Position numbers and translations under genes: made by a program. Positions 25,898 to 35,067 of a stretch of DNA of 64,000 nt are shown here, piece after piece. Position 1 is the stretch's first letter, and every line of letters begins with the position of its first letter. The stretch comes from Saprospiraceae bacterium (GTDB taxonomy: Bacteria; Bacteroidota; Bacteroidia; Chitinophagales; Saprospiraceae), in NCBI GenBank assembly GCA_016715985.1, contig JADJXD010000001.1, positions 1,302,001 through 1,366,000 on the forward strand, read 5' to 3'. The notes under the pieces are model-generated. The model made no database searches. It had not been told where the DNA came from and saw only the letters and a program-made list of their open reading frames with translations.

Positions 25898-27442
25898 CTA
25901 TTTCAGCTCTTCCTGAATAATTAAAACTTCAGGATCATTTTTCAGAAATTCCGGCAGACCCTGATCTGAATGCTCTTTGAAAGCTGCAATTTTTACACCT
26001 TTTGATTTCAGTCCATTGTATTGTTCTTCGGTCATCGTCCACGAATACACATTTCTGGATGAATAAAACATAGCTTCAACATCTTCCATTGATTTGCAGT
26101 TAAAAACAACATACTCTTCCGGAACCAGGGTATCCAGCTTCTTATAAATGGATGTATTGTGTAATTTATGATCTTTATTGCTACTCAAAATCACAAAATC
26201 TGTTCTGTTTTCCTGTCTTAGTCTTTTTATTTCCGGAATTCTCAGACATATCAATGCTATTACAATGAGAAATAAACTTTTTAGCAATTTGGATGGAATG
26301 TTATTTAAAATAACCGAAAAAGTCAAAGCCGAAATCAGTAGTAGTAAGGGGGATATAAAAAATGTGTAGGATGGTAATTTTGTTTGTACTATGATGGAAA
26401 AGAACAGAAATGGAACCAAAATAAAAGTCAAAAGAGAGCCATACTCCCTTCTTTTCAGATATTTTAATGAAAGTAATAATCCGGCTATAATAAGAATATA
26501 ATAACCATATCCGTAGTGGAAGTCCATTTTATTAAGATAAAAAAATACATTTCCGGTATGCCCTTCCACTGCTTCCCATACATGTTTGGTATTATATGCC
26601 ATCTCATGTCTGCTTTCTTCAGGAAATTCATTATTTGTATAAATCTGCCACGGGATAAAAATGATACACGTAAGGAATAAAGCAGATAAAAGATCTTTTA
26701 CAGCATTAAATTCTATCTTACGATTCTTTATTAAATCAAGAAATATCAACATACCCCATCCTGAATAGACCAATAATCCGGTAAGCCATTTAGTCAAAAT
26801 GGCTAAGCCTGAAAACAAACCAATGAAAACAAGCCATTTCCAATCTTTCCGATTCTGACAAAATTCATAAAATGCCCAGATACTCATCATGACATAAAAA
26901 CAGAACGCCATATCATTATGATCCATTCCAAAGCTCCCTGAAACAAGTTCTGATTGATAGTAAGAAAAAGCAGTCAATACTGCCGCGATATATCCGATTT
27001 GCCTGGAAAAAACTAAACTTCCTATACGAAACACCGGAAAAACCAGCAAAGCACTCATCAGAGCTGAAGGAAGACGAAGTGCAATGGTATTGACTCCGAA
27101 TATTTTCATGCTGATGGCCATCTGCCAAAGAAAAAGAGGTTGCTTATGGAGCCAGATATGATTACAACACCATGCTTTATAGTCATAATCCAATATTGGC
27201 TGTACCCTGAGCATTGGACTGAACGGATTTTCCATCATATTTTTAGCAACGAGTGCGTGATATCTCTCATCCCAGTTATGAAGGAAATCATCCAAAGAAA
27301 TCATCACCAACCTTAATACCAATGCAGCCAGAAACAAAAAAGCAAGCGCCTTAACGTAATCATTACGAATAAAAAAATAGATCGAAAAGCCAAAACTGAT
27401 GATACAGGAAAATATGGCAATATTGTTTGCAGTTGTCTCCAA
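25898..27442 (-). CDS. ArnT/PMT-type (GT-C) membrane glycosyltransferase
   Basis: 514 aa with about a dozen membrane helices. The first periplasmic loop has DDFLHNWDERYHALVAKNMM, where the WDE carboxylates match the catalytic region of PMT_2/ArnT enzymes, and NHIWLHKQPLFLWQMAISMKIFG, the KPPLFYW-like motif. It should move a sugar from a polyprenyl-phosphate donor onto protein or lipid A outside the inner membrane. It starts 20 bp after the T9SS cargo gene, so that protein, or surface proteins generally, is a possible acceptor (inference). Confidence 0.88.
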   Translation of the reverse strand: METTANNIAIFSCIISFGFSIYFFIRNDYVKALAFLFLAALVLRLVMISLDDFLHNWDERYHALVAKNMMENPFSPMLRVQPILDYDYKAWCCNHIWLHKQPLFLWQMAISMKIFGVNTIALRLPSALMSALLVFPVFRIGSLVFSRQIGYIAAVLTAFSYYQSELVSGSFGMDHNDMAFCFYVMMSIWAFYEFCQNRKDWKWLVFIGLFSGLAILTKWLTGLLVYSGWGMLIFLDLIKNRKIEFNAVKDLLSALFLTCIIFIPWQIYTNNEFPEESRHEMAYNTKHVWEAVEGHTGNVFFYLNKMDFHYGYGYYILIIAGLLLSLKYLKRREYGSLLTFILVPFLFFSIIVQTKLPSYTFFISPLLLLISALTFSVILNNIPSKLLKSLFLIVIALICLRIPEIKRLRQENRTDFVILSSNKDHKLHNTSIYKKLDTLVPEEYVVFNCKSMEDVEAMFYSSRNVYSWTMTEEQYNGLKSKGVKIAAFKEHSDQGLPEFLKNDPEVLIIQEELK

Positions 27443-27462
27443 AATGCTGATTGGTTTTAATT

Positions 27463-28842
27463 TTAGATTTTTACTATACTTAGTATTTTGGAAATTCTTC
27501 CATTAGTAACCGAAATATAATATGTTCCTGTCGGGTAAGACGTCATATCTATTGATTCAGAATTTATGTGAAGGCCGGTATCTCTTCCCTGTGCGTCTGA
27601 TAATTTTACAATTTTGAATTCTTTATTATCTAATTTAAATACGCCAGAACCGGGATTAGGGAAAATCCTACATTCAGATTGAAAGTATTCATCAGACAGA
27701 GATGACAAAATTTCATTCTTAAGTATTTTGACAAAATTAGAACCTTCTACATTATATGCAATATCAGATATACCATCACTATCAAAATCTCTGATGATTA
27801 AATTACGGATACCCATTTCTTCTTCAGCCAATAGAATTTTTTCACTAAATCCTGATCTTGGTCCTGCGACATTAGTAATCATCCATATTCTGTTATTTTC
27901 AAGGATAATCAGATCCTGAAGACTGTCAGAATCAATACGGCCTAAATGTATCTGTTCAGGATTTTCAATATCCAATGGAATAATGGATTTTTGAAAATCG
28001 ACAGAATTGGGTAAAAATGTATATTTGACTACTTCAGATCTGCCTGCATCCAATAAAAAAAGACTTCTTACATCATTCCTGTCCACATCGTTAGCCACGC
28101 TCACTGGTCGCCCCAGATCAGAATCCATGATAAGTTCCTGATCAAAACTTGGTGGTCCATAAGGAACCAGCCACTTGAACTGTATCACTCTCAGTTGTTT
28201 GTTACCGATGTCAGGTACAAAAACTCTGGTAAAAGAACCCAAATGCATGGCACTGATTAAGCCAATAGGTGAGTCATATTTAAAAGTACTTAATGTCTCA
28301 ACAAACATTGTATTAAACGAAGATATTCTAATGGCAAAAATATACACAGTACCTTCTCCATCCTGTAGAAAAAGGAGCGGAGAAGAAGAGCCTGTCGGAT
28401 ACCACGAACCTACAGAAGTAATCGCCACCAGATTATTAACAGAATCTTTACCTACCACCGGACCAACTTTCCTTTCTGCATTCCATTCGTCTTTACCATA
28501 CAAAATATGTACCCCGGATGTACTTTTTCGGGTGTACAATATATCATCACCCCCATTCAGTGTAGTGATTTTTACTAGTTGCGGTTCAGGTGCTGTCAGA
28601 TAATTTACAATACTAAAACTATTCCCTCCATTGTTCCTTAGTTTATAAATGGCGTTACGACCTTTAAGTGTAATAAATATATCATCTTTCCCGTCCGCAT
28701 CCGGATCACCCACAGATAAAGAGATAATTGAATCTTCAGATACTGAAAATTCCTGAATATTAAAAGGAATCTGAGCGGAAGCTTTGTCAAGGAATAGTAA
28801 AAAAATGGTGCAGGAAAACAGTACTTTAAAAAGTAATTTCAT
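27463..28842 (-). CDS. FG-GAP/VCBS-repeat protein with T9SS sorting domain
   Basis: 459 aa with a signal peptide (MKLLFKVLFSCTIFLLFLDKASAQ). Calcium-binding propeller repeats are marked by VGDPDADGKDDIFI near residue 45, GRIDSDSLQDLIIL and IRDFDSDGISDIAYN. The C-terminal 70 residues (CRIFPNPGSGVFKLDNK to SYPTGTYYISVTNGRISKILSIVKI) are a type A T9SS domain, which sends the protein across the outer membrane and is then usually removed. It is probably cell-surface or secreted; the ligand is unknown. Confidence 0.87.
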   Translation of the reverse strand: MKLLFKVLFSCTIFLLFLDKASAQIPFNIQEFSVSEDSIISLSVGDPDADGKDDIFITLKGRNAIYKLRNNGGNSFSIVNYLTAPEPQLVKITTLNGGDDILYTRKSTSGVHILYGKDEWNAERKVGPVVGKDSVNNLVAITSVGSWYPTGSSSPLLFLQDGEGTVYIFAIRISSFNTMFVETLSTFKYDSPIGLISAMHLGSFTRVFVPDIGNKQLRVIQFKWLVPYGPPSFDQELIMDSDLGRPVSVANDVDRNDVRSLFLLDAGRSEVVKYTFLPNSVDFQKSIIPLDIENPEQIHLGRIDSDSLQDLIILENNRIWMITNVAGPRSGFSEKILLAEEEMGIRNLIIRDFDSDGISDIAYNVEGSNFVKILKNEILSSLSDEYFQSECRIFPNPGSGVFKLDNKEFKIVKLSDAQGRDTGLHINSESIDMTSYPTGTYYISVTNGRISKILSIVKI

Positions 28843-28876
28843 GATTAATTAAGTTTAGATTTAAAATAAATGATCC

Positions 28877-28884
28877 CAAAGGTA
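28877..28884 (-). promoter_or_regulatory. -7 promoter box of the FG-GAP/glycosyltransferase operon
   Basis: The minus strand reads TACCTTTG, a perfect TAnnTTTG match, 35 bp before the ATG at 28842. Confidence 0.65.
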
Positions 28885-29051
28885 TAAAATTATATAATTA
28901 CAGGAAATAAAGGGTTAATTGATTATAAACATTTGGTTATCTTTAATATTTTGGAATTTTAACTTTACAAAAAATAGAGTATTAAACCGAAACAACTGTA
29001 AATCAGATCTTAATCAAAAAGTGTTAATTATTACTTATTCAAAGAAGTGTA

Positions 29052-29082
29052 TTGACAATTAAGAAAGAATTACTTAATTTTG
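29052..29082 (+). promoter_or_regulatory. Promoter of the Cys-rich protein / HMA-TonB receptor genes
   Basis: TTG at 29052-29054, a 20-bp spacer, and TAATTTTG at 29075-29082. The TTG that could start a longer frame is the -33 element itself, so translation should begin at ATG 29091, about 8 bp past the box; the leader is very short. Confidence 0.75.
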
Positions 29083-29090
29083 CAACCTGT

Positions 29091-29456
29091 ATGAAAGCAT
29101 TGGCATTTTTGTTTGCTATTTTAATATTCGGCCACTCATTGGGTGTCTGTGCACCAACTTTTTACCGATCTGCTCCTAAAAGTCAATCAATATCCTGTAA
29201 ATCTGAAAATTTATCCGGAAAAACAGCCAAATGTTGTAAAAAAACAGAGCATACAGATCAAAAAAATGATGAAAACAAAGAGTGCTGCGGTGACAACTGT
29301 AAGTGTTTGTGTTGCATAAAAGTTTTTGTAAAAAATCCTGAGAGTATTGTTTCAAAAGATATTCAAAAACCTTTCATTTTAAAAAGTATCTTTCCATTAT
29401 TTATCCATTCATTCGAGTATCACTCAGCTCCCTTTCACCCACCACGTATTGTATAA
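29091..29456 (+). CDS. Small secreted Cys-rich protein, metal-related context
   Basis: 121 aa with a signal peptide (MKALAFLFAILIFGHSLGVCA). The middle is dense in Cys pairs and Lys (AKCCKKTEHTDQ, KECCGDNCKCLCC), a plausible thiol metal site, and the end is FHPPRIV. It resembles the small Cys-rich proteins often found next to metal-related TonB receptors in Bacteroidota (the HYC_CC_PP group is a possibility, not confirmed). It lies 125 bp upstream of the HMA-TonB receptor and probably shares its promoter. Confidence 0.75.
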   Translation: MKALAFLFAILIFGHSLGVCAPTFYRSAPKSQSISCKSENLSGKTAKCCKKTEHTDQKNDENKECCGDNCKCLCCIKVFVKNPESIVSKDIQKPFILKSIFPLFIHSFEYHSAPFHPPRIV

Positions 29457-29581
29457 TATAGGGACACACGTCCGGTTTATTTTGTTTTAAATTCAAAGTT
29501 TCATTTGGGTATTAAAAACATTTTATTGTTTTAATATTTAATCAAATGGAGCTATTTTAAAATTATTAAAATTATACAATC

Positions 29582-32116
29582 ATGAAAATAATGACTTTTA
29601 AGCTTTTCATTTTGATCAGCATCATTATGTCAGTGCTAATTCCTGCAGCAATTACGGCACAACAAATAGTCACAATAGCAGTAAGCGGGGCATGTGGAAT
29701 GTGCAAAGACAGGATAGAATCCATTGCAGTCAACACAATTGGAGTCAAAAAAGCCAATTATAATCTTCTAAAACAGGAATTAAAAATTGAAATACAGGAA
29801 GGTCTGTTTACAAAATCAGAATTAATCAATGCCATACTAAAGGCCGGACATGACGCAGACGGGCAGATCGCATCAGAAGAAGATTACAATGCACTGCATA
29901 TCTGTTGTAAATATCGTGAGGAAGAAATAACACAAAACGATGAGATCAAAACAGAATTGAACGGTGCTGTTTATGAAAAACTATCTGACGGTGAATTATT
30001 ACCTTTAATTGGTGCAAATATAAACTGGAAGAATGTAAGAGGCGGCACTGTTTCAAATATGATGGGAGAGTTTTCAATTCCATATTCAGAGTTGACCAAA
30101 GAACTGATAGTAAGTTATGTAGGTTATAATCCGGACACAATCCTGGTCGAAATGAAAGGCTTCCTTAAAATTGTCCTGACTTCCAATATAGTAATGGATG
30201 CAATAGAGATCAGCCATAAGAAACGAACCACGGAAATCTCTTATCTCGATCCGGTAAAAATCCAGCAAATCAGTTCTAAGGAATTACTCAAAGCTGCTTG
30301 CTGTAATCTGGCAGAAAGTTTTGATACAACACCCGCCATTGATGCTTCATTTACAGATGCCATAACGGGTACCCGAAAAATAGAAATGTTAGGCCTTGCC
30401 GGCCCTTATGTGCAGATCACCAGAGAAAATATACCGGATATCCGTGGACTCGCTGCTGTACAGGGTTTGAGTTTTACACCCGGACCCTGGGTAGAGGGAA
30501 TGCAGTTAAATATGGGTGCAGGTTCGGTAGTTAACGGATTTGAAAGCCTTACCGGTCAGATAAACATAGAATTGCGAAAACCTTGTCATGAGGACAAATT
30601 ACATCTGAATGCATATGCCAGTCAGGCTGGCAGGTATGAATTGAATTACTTTGGTAAAAATGAAATAAATGATCAATGGAGTACTGCAACATTGATGCAT
30701 GCTTCTACACGTACTCAACGTAGGGATCACAACTCTGATGGCTTTCTTGACATGCCTTTAGGCAGACAATTCGGATTGGTAAACAGATGGAAATATACAG
30801 ACAATCACGGTCAGGAAGGTCAGATCGGGATGAAAGTGACATTTATGGATAACTTAAGTGGTCAGACAGATTTCAGACTGAATGAGTCAGATCGTACAAA
30901 AGTCTGGGGAGCTGATATGACAACCAACAGAGTTGAACTTTGGGCCAAAAGAGGATTTGTAAATTTAGATACCCCATACAAAACCTTAGGTTTTCAATTT
31001 TCCGGTGTTTACCATGACCAGAAAGCCGTTTTCGGATTGAGGAAATATGATGGGACACAGAAATCCATCTATTTTAATTCAATTTATCAAACTATCATTA
31101 ATAATACTGATCATCAGATTCGTACCGGAGCAAGCTTTCAGTGGGATAGTTTTCATGAAATTGTAGCAGAAAATCATTATACCAGAGATGAATGGGTGCC
31201 AGGAGTATTTGGAGAATATACTTATAAAGGAAGTGAGAAATTTACATGGCTCAGCGGCATCAGATTGGATTATCACAATAATTTCGGTTTCTTTCTTACT
31301 CCTCGTCTGAATGTCCGTTATGCACCCAATCAGGAGACTGTATTCAGAATTGCGGCAGGCAGAGGCCAACGAACAGAGAGTATTTTTGCCGAGAACATCG
31401 GTTTATTTGCTTCATCCCGACAAATCAGAGTACTTGGTAATAATCCAAAGACACCTTATGGACTGAATGCGGAAGTTGCATGGAATATGGGATTCAGTGT
31501 GACACGTGAGTTGAATCTTTTTGGTAGAAATATAAGTATTGCTCTTGATGCAAACAGAGTAGAATTTGAAAATCAGATTGTTGTAGATTTTGATCACAGT
31601 CCACAGGAAGTATTATTTTATAATCTGAATGGCAAATCGTTTTCCAACAGTGTTCAGCTTCAGGTAGAAGTAGCGGCTGCATCCTGGTTGGATTTGAGAT
31701 TAGCTTACAGGTACAACGATGTTCAGACTACATATGGTGAGGAATTATTAAGAAAACCCCTTACATCCCCTCAGAGAGCATTTGCCAATGCTGCTATTGA
31801 TTTTGGTCGGGGATGGAAATTTGATTATACCATAAACAGAATGAGTCCGGCAAGAATTCCCAATACTTCAAGCAATCCTGAAAGATACAAGTGGGCAAAT
31901 GAGTCACCTGCGTTTTTCATGAGCAACAGCCAAATCAGTAAAGAGTGGAAAAACAAGTTTGAGTTATACCTGGGTGGCGAAAATATTTTCGATTACAGAT
32001 TACACGACCCGATTATTGCAGCAAATCAACCGTTTGGACCATATTTTGACAGTTCTTTGGTGTGGGGGCCGATAATGGGGGTGAATGTTTATGCAGGGTT
32101 GAGGTATAGTTTGTGA
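29582..32116 (+). CDS. TonB-dependent receptor with N-terminal HMA domain
   Basis: 844 aa. Signal peptide to about residue 26, then a heavy-metal-associated domain with ACGMCKDRIE (CxxC at 38-41) running to about residue 95. Next is a carboxypeptidase-regulatory-like domain (LIGANINWKNVRGGTVSNMMGEFSI), then the plug with KAACCNLAESFDTTPAID and MLGLAGPYVQITRENIPDIRGL, and the 22-strand barrel ending MGVNVYAGLRYSL. Additional Cys pairs (HICCKY, AACCNL) sit between the HMA domain and the plug. It is probably an outer-membrane importer of copper or another soft metal; the metal is inferred from the HMA domain and the Cys-rich neighbour. Confidence 0.9.
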   Translation: MKIMTFKLFILISIIMSVLIPAAITAQQIVTIAVSGACGMCKDRIESIAVNTIGVKKANYNLLKQELKIEIQEGLFTKSELINAILKAGHDADGQIASEEDYNALHICCKYREEEITQNDEIKTELNGAVYEKLSDGELLPLIGANINWKNVRGGTVSNMMGEFSIPYSELTKELIVSYVGYNPDTILVEMKGFLKIVLTSNIVMDAIEISHKKRTTEISYLDPVKIQQISSKELLKAACCNLAESFDTTPAIDASFTDAITGTRKIEMLGLAGPYVQITRENIPDIRGLAAVQGLSFTPGPWVEGMQLNMGAGSVVNGFESLTGQINIELRKPCHEDKLHLNAYASQAGRYELNYFGKNEINDQWSTATLMHASTRTQRRDHNSDGFLDMPLGRQFGLVNRWKYTDNHGQEGQIGMKVTFMDNLSGQTDFRLNESDRTKVWGADMTTNRVELWAKRGFVNLDTPYKTLGFQFSGVYHDQKAVFGLRKYDGTQKSIYFNSIYQTIINNTDHQIRTGASFQWDSFHEIVAENHYTRDEWVPGVFGEYTYKGSEKFTWLSGIRLDYHNNFGFFLTPRLNVRYAPNQETVFRIAAGRGQRTESIFAENIGLFASSRQIRVLGNNPKTPYGLNAEVAWNMGFSVTRELNLFGRNISIALDANRVEFENQIVVDFDHSPQEVLFYNLNGKSFSNSVQLQVEVAAASWLDLRLAYRYNDVQTTYGEELLRKPLTSPQRAFANAAIDFGRGWKFDYTINRMSPARIPNTSSNPERYKWANESPAFFMSNSQISKEWKNKFELYLGGENIFDYRLHDPIIAANQPFGPYFDSSLVWGPIMGVNVYAGLRYSL

Positions 32117-32122
32117 TTCTCG

Positions 32123-32272
32123 GTTATTGGCTGGAAGCCAATAACAACGAGATGGGTAGCCTTAACAACGGGATGGGTAGCCTTAACAACGGGATGGGAA
32201 ACCATTCAACAACGAGATGGGAAGCCTTAACATCGGGAGATGGGTTCAGTTATTGGCTGGGAAGCCAATAAC
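32123..32272. repeat. Two hairpins enclosing a tandem 21-bp repeat
   Basis: Hairpins GTTATTGGC, loop TGGAA, GCCAATAAC (32123-32145) and the same with loop TGGGAA (32249-32272). Between them are about five units of roughly 21 bp, each AACAACGRGATGGG plus TAGCCTT or a variant. The hairpin core matches the repeats at 0.8 and 12.1 kb. It starts 7 bp after the TonB receptor stop. Confidence 0.87.
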
Positions 32273-32290
32273 AACAACGCCGACAAAAAA

Positions 32291-32328
32291 AAAAGCAACA
32301 GGGAATAAATTCCGGTTGCTTTTTTTTA
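32291..32328. terminator. Bidirectional terminator between TonB receptor and tonB
   Basis: AAAGCAAC (32292-32299) pairs with GTTGCTTT (32315-32322). An A-run precedes it and a T-run follows, so it works for both convergent transcripts. Confidence 0.8.
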
Positions 32329-32351
32329 TTGAAAAAGTAATTTTAAAATTA

Positions 32352-33266
32352 CTAACCTTCGAGTTTGAATTTTACGGGAAGGGTGTAAAGAACTTTTACG
32401 GGTCTTCCTCTCTGTTTACCCGGTGTCCACTTTTTGCCCATGTTATTCATACCGTTTACAACTGATTCGGCAGCAGTTCCGCATCCTGCACCGATGTCTC
32501 TGACGATTTTGGTTTCAGTGATAGAACCATCTTTATCAACAACGAACTGTAAAACCACTTGCCCTTCTACGCCGTTTTCACGAGCTATTGCAGGATATTT
32601 CAGATTTTTATAAATGTACTCAAGCATTTTTTGTTTTGCACATTCTTCTTTTTTCTTTTCATCACCTGCTATTTCCTCACATCCGGGAAATCTTGGCATT
32701 TGTTCAACCACTTTAAAAATCTCTTCTTCCACTGGTTTTGGTGGTGGTGGTGGCGGCGGTGGTGGTGGTGCTTTAACCACTTCAGGAGCTTCTACTTTTG
32801 TTTCTTCAGTAATGTCCTGGCTCTTGAACTCCACCTTATCTTCAATAATCTGCTCATCAGGAACTTCCTGAATTACAGGCGGTGGTGGCGGTGGTGGTGG
32901 CGGTGGTGGTTCAGCAGTACGAGGTACTTCTACTTCCACCTCTTCGTCAAAATCTAATGCACCATCCGGTATAGCGATGGTTTTGTCATAAACCGTCCAG
33001 CTCATTGTTACCAATGCGATTGCTACGGCTGCTACCATTCCGTAATTAAAAAAAACGGAAGTATTTTTGAACACATCTACTTCGGGAAACTTGCTCCTTC
33101 CTGCTAAAGATGTTACTTTGACGTCTTTGTTACTTTCAAGCAATTCTTCATAACTGTAGGACGAATATTTTCTTTTGAAGAAAATTATAATACCTACTGT
33201 CACGATGGAAAGCAAAAGAACAATCAGCAAGACTATGTTACCCGATAATTCCAGTTCTTTAAACAT
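32352..33266 (-). CDS. TonB-family energy transducer
   Basis: 304 aa. Two membrane segments (LSGNIVLLIVLLLSIVTVGIIIFF near the start and FFNYGMVAAVAIALVTMSWTVY near residue 75) precede a periplasm-spanning region with two runs of nine or ten prolines and acidic EEVEVEVP stretches. The C-terminal TonB fold is clear: YIYKNLKYPAIARENGVEGQVVLQFVVDKDGS and the final KVLYTLPVKFKLEG. It passes inner-membrane energy to outer-membrane receptors, possibly including the convergent HMA receptor. It is 6 bp after the VanZ-like gene and last in the operon. Confidence 0.9.
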   Translation of the reverse strand: MFKELELSGNIVLLIVLLLSIVTVGIIIFFKRKYSSYSYEELLESNKDVKVTSLAGRSKFPEVDVFKNTSVFFNYGMVAAVAIALVTMSWTVYDKTIAIPDGALDFDEEVEVEVPRTAEPPPPPPPPPPPVIQEVPDEQIIEDKVEFKSQDITEETKVEAPEVVKAPPPPPPPPPPKPVEEEIFKVVEQMPRFPGCEEIAGDEKKKEECAKQKMLEYIYKNLKYPAIARENGVEGQVVLQFVVDKDGSITETKIVRDIGAGCGTAAESVVNGMNNMGKKWTPGKQRGRPVKVLYTLPVKFKLEG

Positions 33267-33272
33267 AATTTG

Positions 33273-33629
33273 TTATTTAAAAAAATGATCAAAAATTAAA
33301 ACACCTGCAATAACCCCTAGTGAATTGGCAATAATATCATTGATTTCAAACGAACGGCCATTGAAGGAGTAAAATTGAAAAATTTCCATCAAAGCACCAA
33401 ATGAAACAGAAAAAATTACGGCAAATATTTTATTGTACTTCTTATCCCTCAATCCAAGGCACCAAAAAAGACAAAATATAAAATACATACCAAAATGCGC
33501 CAATTTATCAATGTTCCAGATATCAAAGACATTCAGACGTTGAATAGTTCCTGCGGATGAAACTGAAAGGAATAATGTCAAAAGAGTCCAGAATATCGCG
33601 AGAACCAGAAATCTGTTACTGCTCATCAT
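33273..33629 (-). CDS. VanZ-like membrane protein
   Basis: 118 aa with four hydrophobic segments; FWTLLTLFLSVSS, the central DKLAHFGMYFIFCLFWCL and FGALMEIFQFYSFNGRSFEINDIIANSLG are the VanZ signature (the HF..Y, E..Q and D...N residues). VanZ-like proteins are common and mostly uncharacterised; teicoplanin resistance was shown only for the enterococcal protein and should not be assumed here. It sits between mtaB and tonB in a same-strand cluster. Confidence 0.82.
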   Translation of the reverse strand: MMSSNRFLVLAIFWTLLTLFLSVSSAGTIQRLNVFDIWNIDKLAHFGMYFIFCLFWCLGLRDKKYNKIFAVIFSVSFGALMEIFQFYSFNGRSFEINDIIANSLGVIAGVLIFDHFFK

Positions 33630-33690
33630 TATGAGTTATGTACGGTAGATGCTCTTCTAAATTGTTTTGGTGTATGATCATTATAGTTTT

Positions 33691-35043
33691 TTAAATAAAA
33701 ATTTCCCGATTGATATTTTCAGCAGTTATTAATTCATCTTCCGGATGGTATTGAATTAGGTGAACCGGCACAACAGAATTCAAATTCAAACCTGAAGCCG
33801 GAATTTGAATTTTCAGATAATTATCTGTAAAGCCAGACAAATAACCTTCTCTATTTGACTGTTCAAGTAAGACTTCTTTGGTTTGACCTACAAATTTTTC
33901 AGCAAAGGCTTTCTTTTTCTTTTGAGACAATATTCGCAGCATTTCATTTCTATCTTTTCTGACATGCATGGGTACTGCATCCTGCATCTCAGCAGCCGGA
34001 GTATTTTGTCGTTCAGAATAAGTGAAAACATGTAAATAATTGATATCCAATTCCTGAATAAAACGATAACTGTCTGTAAAGTCTTCATCGGTTTCACCGG
34101 GAAACCCAACTATGACATCCACACCAATACAAGCCTCGGGAATTTCTCTTCTGATCCATTCTACTCTCTCAGCATATAGTTGTCTAAGGTAACGTCTTTT
34201 CATCGCTTTAAGTATCTTGTTACTCCCGGACTGAAGCGGAATGTGAAAATGCGGCACAAATTTGTTTGATTTCGCCACAAACTGTATGATTTCTTCAGTA
34301 AGAAGATTTGGTTCAATGGATGAAATTCTAAAACGTTCTACACCATTTACATTATCCAATTCTTTAATTAAATCAAAAAACAATGCTTCCTTTTTTGCTT
34401 TCAAACCTTCAATGACTTCCGTCCCGTTACCAAAGTCTCCCAAATTAACACCTGTTAAAACTATCTCTTTTACGCCCTGACCTGCAATTTTTTGAGCATT
34501 ACTCAATACATTTTCAATAGTATCGCTTCTGCTGCTGCCTCTTGCTTGTGGAATAGTACAAAATGTACATTTATAATCACACCCATCCTGAACCTTCAGG
34601 AATGATCGTGTGCGATCACCAAATGAATAGGCATCCACAAAGGAATTTGCTTCTTTCACTTCTCCTGCTATGACCATCGCTTTATCTGCTGATTGGGTCA
34701 AAGCATCAATATATTTAAGTATATTGAATTTCTCTGCAGCTCCAAGGACAAGGTCAACACCCGGAATTTCGGCAATTTCCTTTGGTTTTAGTTGGGCATA
34801 ACACCCTACAACTACAATCTTAGCCTGAGGTGAAAACTTTAAAGCTCTTCTGACTTCATACCTGCATTTTTTGTCTGCAAAATCTGTCACGGAGCAGGTG
34901 TTCAGAATATAAATATCAGCCCCATCTTCAAATTGAACGGATTGATACCCTTGGTCTTCGAAAGACCTTCTAATGGAAGATGTTTCTGAAAAATTCAGCT
35001 TACATCCTAATGTATGAAATGCAACCGTTAATGGTGTTGACAT
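33691..35043 (-). CDS. mtaB: tRNA t6A37 methylthiotransferase MtaB
   Basis: 450 aa. The N-terminal UPF0004 domain has GCKLNFSET, NTCSVTDFADKK and VVGCYAQL, giving the three Cys of the auxiliary Fe-S cluster. The radical-SAM motif is DGCDYKCTFCTIPQARG near residue 155, and the C-terminal TRAM-like part is present. GCKLN and TDFADKK rather than GCxMN favour MtaB over MiaB. It adds methylthio to N6-threonylcarbamoyladenosine 37 of tRNAs reading ANN codons. It starts 24 bp after the PBP1A gene. Confidence 0.93.
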   Translation of the reverse strand: MSTPLTVAFHTLGCKLNFSETSSIRRSFEDQGYQSVQFEDGADIYILNTCSVTDFADKKCRYEVRRALKFSPQAKIVVVGCYAQLKPKEIAEIPGVDLVLGAAEKFNILKYIDALTQSADKAMVIAGEVKEANSFVDAYSFGDRTRSFLKVQDGCDYKCTFCTIPQARGSSRSDTIENVLSNAQKIAGQGVKEIVLTGVNLGDFGNGTEVIEGLKAKKEALFFDLIKELDNVNGVERFRISSIEPNLLTEEIIQFVAKSNKFVPHFHIPLQSGSNKILKAMKRRYLRQLYAERVEWIRREIPEACIGVDVIVGFPGETDEDFTDSYRFIQELDINYLHVFTYSERQNTPAAEMQDAVPMHVRKDRNEMLRILSQKKKKAFAEKFVGQTKEVLLEQSNREGYLSGFTDNYLKIQIPASGLNLNSVVPVHLIQYHPEDELITAENINREIFI

Positions 35044-35067
35044 AGTATCTATAACTTTTAAACCGGA

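Noticed and set aside
32559..32957. Plus-strand frames with Gly/Trp runs
   Set aside because: They are antisense to the poly-proline codons of tonB.
33273..33629. Glycopeptide resistance gene (VanZ)
   Set aside because: The fold is VanZ-like, but no other van genes are present and most homologues have no resistance role.
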